Positions 14,875-19,279 of a DNA stretch of 19,279 nucleotides are shown one piece after another. The notes under the pieces are model-generated. The model was not told where the DNA came from, searched no databases, and worked only from the letters and a program-made list of their open reading frames with translations. Positions within the stretch are counted from its first letter, which is position 1, and each line of letters begins with the position of its first letter. The DNA is from Bacillota bacterium. GTDB taxonomy: Bacteria; Bacillota; Clostridia; Lachnospirales; Lachnospiraceae. The stretch covers positions 1 to 19,279 of the forward strand of contig JAEVYY010000025.1 in NCBI GenBank assembly GCA_023392535.1, read 5' to 3'. Position numbers and translations under genes: made by a program.

Positions 14875-15677
14875 GTAAAAAAATCGCAGATCAAAAATGG
14901 TTCATCCTTGCTGTATGGGTGATAGGAATTATGATCATCTGGGAAATCGGAGCTTTTGTTGTAACTAAGACCAAGAGGACACCTGAGAACGTGCTCCCTC
15001 ACATCCATCAGATTGTTGCCTCAATATTAAGTAATAAGCAAGTCAGCAATCAAATGACAGCATTCCAGATTGTAGTAACGAGTGCAAAGGCCACCTTACT
15101 ACGAGGTGGCATCGGATTTCTATTAGGTACTGTTTGTGGTTTTATCCTGGCTCTATTGATGAAATTATCGAGGATGGTAGAAAAGACCATGTTTCCATAT
15201 CTGATGTTGATTCAGATGATACCAATACTAGGCATGGCACCGATCATCCTTTCGATCACCCATAATATCGATACAAGCAGAATTGTAATCGCAGGTATCC
15301 TGACCTTCTATCCGGTGGCGACCAATACCTTAGCAGGTTTTCATTCCGTGGAAAAAGAAAAATATGAATTGATGAATTCCTATGCGGCAAACAAGTATGT
15401 GATTTATACCAAGATGCTGATTCCTGGATGTATCCCTTACTTTTTTACCGGCCTTAAAATAGCAGCACCAATGGCACTTACCGCTTCTATCTTAGTAGAC
15501 ACCCTACAGGGTGACGGCGGATTGGGATGTATGTTATCGCAATCATTAAAACATGCGATGTCTATTTACGTTTTTTGGCAGATAGTTCTTTTAAGTGCAC
15601 TGGTCGGTATCTTTTGCTGCTATCTCATCGGGGTAATTGAGAGAATCGTAACACCTTACAAGGAGGTTCCTAAATGA
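14871..15677 (+). CDS. ABC importer permease 1 (SsuC/TauC class)
   Basis: A 268-residue inner-membrane protein with about six helices of the binding-protein-dependent transport fold. The ATPase-docking EAA-like loop is the stretch ELMNSYAANKYVIYTKMLIP (166-185), followed by IPYFFTGLKIAAPMALTASI, as usual for SsuC/TauC permeases. A GAGGGGGG site precedes the start, inside the ATPase gene. It overlaps the next permease gene by 4 bp (ATGA). Two different permease genes in a row suggest a heterodimeric pore. Confidence 0.93.
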   Translation: MSKKIADQKWFILAVWVIGIMIIWEIGAFVVTKTKRTPENVLPHIHQIVASILSNKQVSNQMTAFQIVVTSAKATLLRGGIGFLLGTVCGFILALLMKLSRMVEKTMFPYLMLIQMIPILGMAPIILSITHNIDTSRIVIAGILTFYPVATNTLAGFHSVEKEKYELMNSYAANKYVIYTKMLIPGCIPYFFTGLKIAAPMALTASILVDTLQGDGGLGCMLSQSLKHAMSIYVFWQIVLLSALVGIFCCYLIGVIERIVTPYKEVPK

Positions 15678-16483
15678 GCAATAAAAATCGAAACGAAAAA
15701 TTGAAAAAGGTTTCGGATGTGCTTCTGCCCATGGCATTTGGTCTTTTCATTTTGTTCTTGTGGCAGACACAAGGCTTACATAAATTGTTGAATACAGATA
15801 CATTTACATTGCCTTTGCCAAGCAGAATTGCAAGTATTATTTTAGAAAATAAGAGCAAGATCATAGGGAATGCAACGGCCACTATTTTTGTTGCAATATG
15901 CGGTCTCCTTCTGGGTTCCTTGATTGGATATGGAATTGCAATCATAGCAACCTTTTTTCCCAAATGGGGAAGTGGCGGCCTGTCGGTGGTAGGGGCCTTC
16001 AATGCGATTCCAATTGTGGCGTTGGCACCTGTAATTACCAATTGGACCAAAGGAGTGAGCAAGGATGCCAATATTCGCAGTATGGTAGCTAAAATAATAG
16101 TGGTTATGATTGTCTGCATCGCCTCCATGAGTATAAATGCTTATAGGGGATTATCCGAGCTACGACCTTTTTCAGAGGATCTCATGTTGTCTTACGCTGC
16201 TAATCGAAAAACAATTTTTTTGAAACTTAGATTACCAAACAGCATTCCCTATATTTTTATAGGTTTAAAAGTGAGCGTTCCCGCAAGTGTGATCAGTGCC
16301 ATTGTAAGTGAATATTTTGCAGAATACATCATTGGAGTTGGCAGGCAGATTCGTGAGAATATCGTACTGGCTCAGTATGCAACAGCATGGGCCTATATCG
16401 GGATAGCAAGTTTCATTGGCATCCTGATGTATGGAGCGCTTATGGGAGTGGAGGGTATTTTGCTGAAGGACCGAAAAGTCTGA
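15674..16483 (+). CDS. ABC importer permease 2 (SsuC/TauC class)
   Basis: A 269-residue permease homologous in plan to the one before it, with about six helices. The EAA-like loop is FSEDLMLSYAANRKTIFLKL (166-185), then LPNSIPYIFIGLKVSVPASV. AAGGAGG lies 7 bp before the start, inside the first permease gene. YAAN in both docking loops shows that the pair are paralogues. The binding-protein gene follows after 42 bp with its own strong AAGGAGG site, which fits higher expression of the binding protein. Confidence 0.93.
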   Translation: MSNKNRNEKLKKVSDVLLPMAFGLFILFLWQTQGLHKLLNTDTFTLPLPSRIASIILENKSKIIGNATATIFVAICGLLLGSLIGYGIAIIATFFPKWGSGGLSVVGAFNAIPIVALAPVITNWTKGVSKDANIRSMVAKIIVVMIVCIASMSINAYRGLSELRPFSEDLMLSYAANRKTIFLKLRLPNSIPYIFIGLKVSVPASVISAIVSEYFAEYIIGVGRQIRENIVLAQYATAWAYIGIASFIGILMYGALMGVEGILLKDRKV

Positions 16484-16525
16484 GGCTGAATCATAAATTT
16501 ACACAATACAAGGAGGAGCAGGATT

Positions 16526-17701
16526 ATGAAAGAAAGAAGCAGGAAATTAGTCAGTCTATTTTGCGCGGTGGTTCTAATTGGAGTTATGTTAACAGGATGT
16601 GGCAGCAGCGCTAAGACAACAGCAGAAACCGTTACTACTTCACCAGAGGAATCAACTTCTATCGAGGCGGTCTCGGAAGCAACGAAAGAAGCAATGCAGA
16701 CACCTGAGGCGGGAAGTGATAATGAGGCTCTTATCGTGGCGGCTGCACAGGAGGGCAAGGTAGGTAACTGGGGACTTGGAAATGAATACGAAGTTCAAGC
16801 ATTGTTAAGCAAATATGGACAGGACACTTCTTTCCTAAGTCAGGCATTTGATATGGATGGTTTTGATGATGATTCCATTACGCTTGCTTCCGCCATGACA
16901 TACAACGAGTTAGGACTCGTCAAAAATGATTATGATGGTGGTTATGGCTATGGAGATACAGTTGCAACCATTGATATGAATGAAGAGGGTGTTGCCATGC
17001 TCGAAGATAATATTTTTTGTACGAGGGCATTTGCTGAAAAAAATCCAAATACCGTGAAAGCATTTTTATATGCTTCCTTAAAAGGATGGCAATATGCATG
17101 TGAGAATCCGGATGAAGCGGCTGAAATCGTATACAAATATGGTTCCTCGGTATCACCGGATCACCAATCCTATATGGCAGGAGAAGTCAAAAAGCTAGTT
17201 GAGACTGATACATCGGGAGCAGCGGTCTCAGAGTACGGAAAGATGGAAGAAGCATCGATGCAGCAGACGCTAGATCTTGCCAAGACCTATATCAAACTGG
17301 ATGATTCAGAAGCTGCTAAGAAGCTTCAGTCGCTTACCTTAGATGATATTAGGGATGTATCTTATTGGGAAGCAGCCGCAGAATCGACAGACGGGGTATT
17401 TCAAACACCGGAAAAAACAGAAGTCTCCATCCAATTGAAATGGCTTCCACAAGCGCAATTTATGGGTTATTACGTAGCACTCGACAAAGGGTATTACGAA
17501 GAAGCTGGTTTAACAGTCAATATCGTTTCTGGTGGAGGAGATATTGGTGAGACAACAGCTGTGAACAATGGAACGGTAGATTTTGGTGTCACATGGGTAT
17601 CTAACTTGATTGCAGCAGATGCAGGTGGCATGGATCTTATGGAAATCGCTCAGATATATCAAAGATCTGGTCTCGTACTTGTTTACAAAGCAGAGAAGTA
17701 A
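16526..17701 (+). CDS. Importer substrate-binding lipoprotein, NMT1/THI5-like, apparently circularly permuted
   Basis: A 391-residue lipoprotein with signal peptide and lipobox LTGC (C25), then a Ser/Thr/Glu linker to about residue 75. In NMT1/THI5-like binding proteins as I know them, the mature chain begins with an IQLKWLPQAQF-type strand and ends with a DIRD..YWE-type tail. Here the order is swapped: the middle and C-terminal family segments come first (GKVGNWGLGNEYEVQALL at 77-94, ASAMTYNELGLV at 121-132, ending DDIRDVSYWEAAA at 273-285). A short linker follows, then the family's N-terminal segment (VSIQLKWLPQAQFMGYYVAL at 300-319, DFGVTWVSNLIAA at 352-364, IAQIYQRSGLVLV at 374-386). The stop falls where the family chain would cross to its second lobe. 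All parts of the fold are present, so it may still bind ligand. A pseudogene or assembly error is the alternative. Confidence 0.88.
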   Translation: MKERSRKLVSLFCAVVLIGVMLTGCGSSAKTTAETVTTSPEESTSIEAVSEATKEAMQTPEAGSDNEALIVAAAQEGKVGNWGLGNEYEVQALLSKYGQDTSFLSQAFDMDGFDDDSITLASAMTYNELGLVKNDYDGGYGYGDTVATIDMNEEGVAMLEDNIFCTRAFAEKNPNTVKAFLYASLKGWQYACENPDEAAEIVYKYGSSVSPDHQSYMAGEVKKLVETDTSGAAVSEYGKMEEASMQQTLDLAKTYIKLDDSEAAKKLQSLTLDDIRDVSYWEAAAESTDGVFQTPEKTEVSIQLKWLPQAQFMGYYVALDKGYYEEAGLTVNIVSGGGDIGETTAVNNGTVDFGVTWVSNLIAADAGGMDLMEIAQIYQRSGLVLVYKAEK

Positions 17702-17738
17702 TTTTAAAAACATAGTAGTAGCAGGAGCATACAATGGC

Positions 17739-17769
17739 GTGCGATGTCTGAAAAGGGCATCGCACTTTT
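17739..17769 (+). terminator. Hairpin between binding protein and hydantoinase: weak terminator or processing site
   Basis: GTGCGATG (17739-17746) pairs perfectly with CATCGCAC (17758-17765) around an 11-nt loop and is followed by only four T residues. It would give partial termination or protect the 3' end of upstream mRNA, lowering hydantoinase expression relative to the importer. The next ribosome binding site begins shortly after. Confidence 0.55.
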
Positions 17770-17790
17770 AGCAAGGAAAGGAGGATGTAT

Positions 17791-19188
17791 ATGTTGGATT
17801 TAATCATTAAAAATGGGAAAATAGTTACTTCTAATGAAAGTTTTATTGCTGATATTGGGGTAAAAGATGGAAAAATCGTTGCCGTTTCAAAAGGGCTGGA
17901 AATGGAAGCATTAAAAATAGTAGATGCTACAGGAAAACTGGTACTTCCTGGAGCAATTGATGCACATACGCATTTAGCAATGCCATTCGGTGGTACCGTT
18001 TCCGCCGACAGCTACCTATCCGGAACAAGAGCAGCGGCATGCGGTGGAGTCACGACAGTATTTGACTATCCGGTGCAAAGAAAAGGAAATACCATTATGG
18101 GACTGATCGATTCCAAAAAAGAGATCTGTGAGAAAGAGGCTTGTGTGGATTATGCATTCCATTGCTGCATTACAGATTTGAACGAAGGAGCTATATTGGA
18201 GGAGATGGAAACCGCGGTAACAGAAGGCGTGACCAGTTTCAAGTGCTTTTTGGTCTACAAGAAGGAAGGCATGATGGTGGATGACGGAACACTTGTCACC
18301 TTATTGCTTAGAGCCAAAGAAGTAGGGGCAATGCTAAATATACATGCAGAAAACCCTGATCTGATTGACCGGAATATTACAAAATTCCTTTCAGAAGGAA
18401 AAACAAGTGCCTGGTATCATTATCTAAGCAGACCAGAAGCTGTCGAGGCGGAAGCGGATAAAAGAGCAGTACACTGGGCGAGATCCTTTCATGCACCAAT
18501 CTATCTGGTACATATGGCGGATAAAGAAGGTTTGGAAGAGTGCATCAAAGCGAAGACAGAAGGGCATGAGGTATATATTGAAACATGTCCGCAGTACTTG
18601 GAATTTACGAGCGATGTATATAAAAGGGAAGATGGCAGGAACTTTGTATGTTCTCCGCCGATGAAAGGAAAGGAGAGCCAGGAAGCTCTGTGGATGGCAA
18701 TTAAAAACGGTATGATTGATACGGTAGCGACAGACCATTGTCCATTTCAAAGCTATGAGAAAGATTGGGGAAGGGATGATTTCACCAAGATTCCAAACGG
18801 GTGTGCTGGCGTGGAGAATCTATATCCTTATATGTTAGCAGCAGCCAATGCAGGGAAGATCAGTTTTGAGAGAGCCGTGGAATTATGCGCTGCCAATCCG
18901 GCAAAGATATTTGGATGTGCCAATAAGGGATCCTTAAGTGTCGGAAAAGATGCGGATATTGTCATATATGATACGGAAAAGGACTTTACCATTCATGTAG
19001 AGAATATGCATTCGGACTATGATCATACCATCTGGGAGGGAAAAGAATTTCATGGATATCCGGTACAGACCTATCTGAGAGGTGAGCTTATCTATGAGGA
19101 TGGAGAGTTTGTAGGAACACCAGGCATGGGTCACTTTGTAAAGAGAGTGAGCAGAAAGACCAACTATCAAAAGTCAATAAGTAAATAA
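17791..19188 (+). CDS. hydA: Dihydropyrimidinase / D-hydantoinase
   Basis: A 465-residue cyclic amidohydrolase of normal length for this group. The binuclear zinc site is complete: H59 and H61 in DAHTHL, K151 in TSFKCF (the carboxylated bridging lysine), H185 in NIHAE, H241 in LVHMA and D315 in VATDHCPF. The following GCAGVENLYPYM also fits the family. It opens the ring of 5,6-dihydrouracil, dihydrothymine or hydantoins to N-carbamoyl amino acids in the cytoplasm. Start ATG 17791 is chosen because AAAGGAGG ends 6 bp ahead; ATG 17785 abuts that site. It is the last gene seen in the importer operon, which suggests that the imported compound is its substrate or precursor. No carbamoyl-amidase or dihydropyrimidine dehydrogenase gene is in the window. 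The 91 bp after it show no gene. Confidence 0.93.
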   Translation: MLDLIIKNGKIVTSNESFIADIGVKDGKIVAVSKGLEMEALKIVDATGKLVLPGAIDAHTHLAMPFGGTVSADSYLSGTRAAACGGVTTVFDYPVQRKGNTIMGLIDSKKEICEKEACVDYAFHCCITDLNEGAILEEMETAVTEGVTSFKCFLVYKKEGMMVDDGTLVTLLLRAKEVGAMLNIHAENPDLIDRNITKFLSEGKTSAWYHYLSRPEAVEAEADKRAVHWARSFHAPIYLVHMADKEGLEECIKAKTEGHEVYIETCPQYLEFTSDVYKREDGRNFVCSPPMKGKESQEALWMAIKNGMIDTVATDHCPFQSYEKDWGRDDFTKIPNGCAGVENLYPYMLAAANAGKISFERAVELCAANPAKIFGCANKGSLSVGKDADIVIYDTEKDFTIHVENMHSDYDHTIWEGKEFHGYPVQTYLRGELIYEDGEFVGTPGMGHFVKRVSRKTNYQKSISK

Positions 19189-19279
19189 AAAAGATTTTTA
19201 GATATTAGATGATTTTTTATGCATCACAAAAAAGACCTGCATAAAGCAAGTTTTCAAAGATATGTAGATGTAATTTCTT

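Noticed and set aside
19217..19244. TTATGCA/TGCATAA inverted repeat after the hydantoinase
   Set aside because: The stem is 7 bp with a 14-nt loop and no T-tract follows on either strand; not enough to call a terminator.

Overview
The window looks like a chromosomal segment of a low-GC anaerobic Firmicute, most likely a Clostridia member of the Lachnospiraceae type. The grounds are the AT-rich sequence, strong AGGAGG ribosome binding sites, a nickel-type anaerobic carbon monoxide dehydrogenase with its ferredoxin, and the style of the lipoproteins and ABC transporters. I see no rRNA, tRNA, CRISPR array, transposase or phage gene. The species call is an inference.

Layout. 1-255: three tandem 85-bp units of a dispersed repeat. 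282-2096 (minus): a membrane PAP2-type phosphatase and a diacylglycerol-kinase-like lipid kinase. 2206-4880 (plus): a promoter, glyA (serine hydroxymethyltransferase) and a membrane-anchored protein resembling DUF4830 plus DUF4829. 4881-5741: a gene-free stretch between two convergent genes, filled by at least four copies of a palindromic element of about 187 bp with ATTTGCACC/GGTGCAAAT ends. 5742-9777 (minus): an Rrf2-family Fe-S regulator, then cooS, cooF and an FAD/NAD(P) oxidoreductase, with a perfect 19-bp palindrome between regulator and cooS. 10062-13864 (plus): a MacB-type ABC ATPase, a large exported CARDB/COG1361-like protein with a C-terminal anchor, and a MacB/FtsX permease. 13926-19188 (plus): a promoter followed at once by an intrinsic terminator, then an ABC importer of the nitrate/sulfonate/taurine class (ATPase, two permeases, lipoprotein) and a dihydropyrimidinase/hydantoinase.

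How the genes work together. CooS, CooF and the flavoprotein form a plausible chain from CooS through a four-cluster ferredoxin to NAD(P)H, controlled by the Fe-S Rrf2 protein at the palindrome. The importer probably brings in a cyclic amide (hydantoin, dihydropyrimidine or related pyrimidine) that the hydantoinase opens. The MacB-like triad would move or sense something at the cell surface.

Most unusual points. (1) The importer's binding protein appears circularly permuted: its family's N-terminal segment sits at the C-terminus, behind the normal C-terminal end. (2) CooS keeps its metal-cluster ligands but seems to lack the proton-transfer histidines and catalytic lysine of classical CO dehydrogenases, and carries an extra N-terminal CxxCxxC. 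(3) The palindromic repeat family has full copies, half copies and a tandem half-copy array, always just past gene 3' ends.
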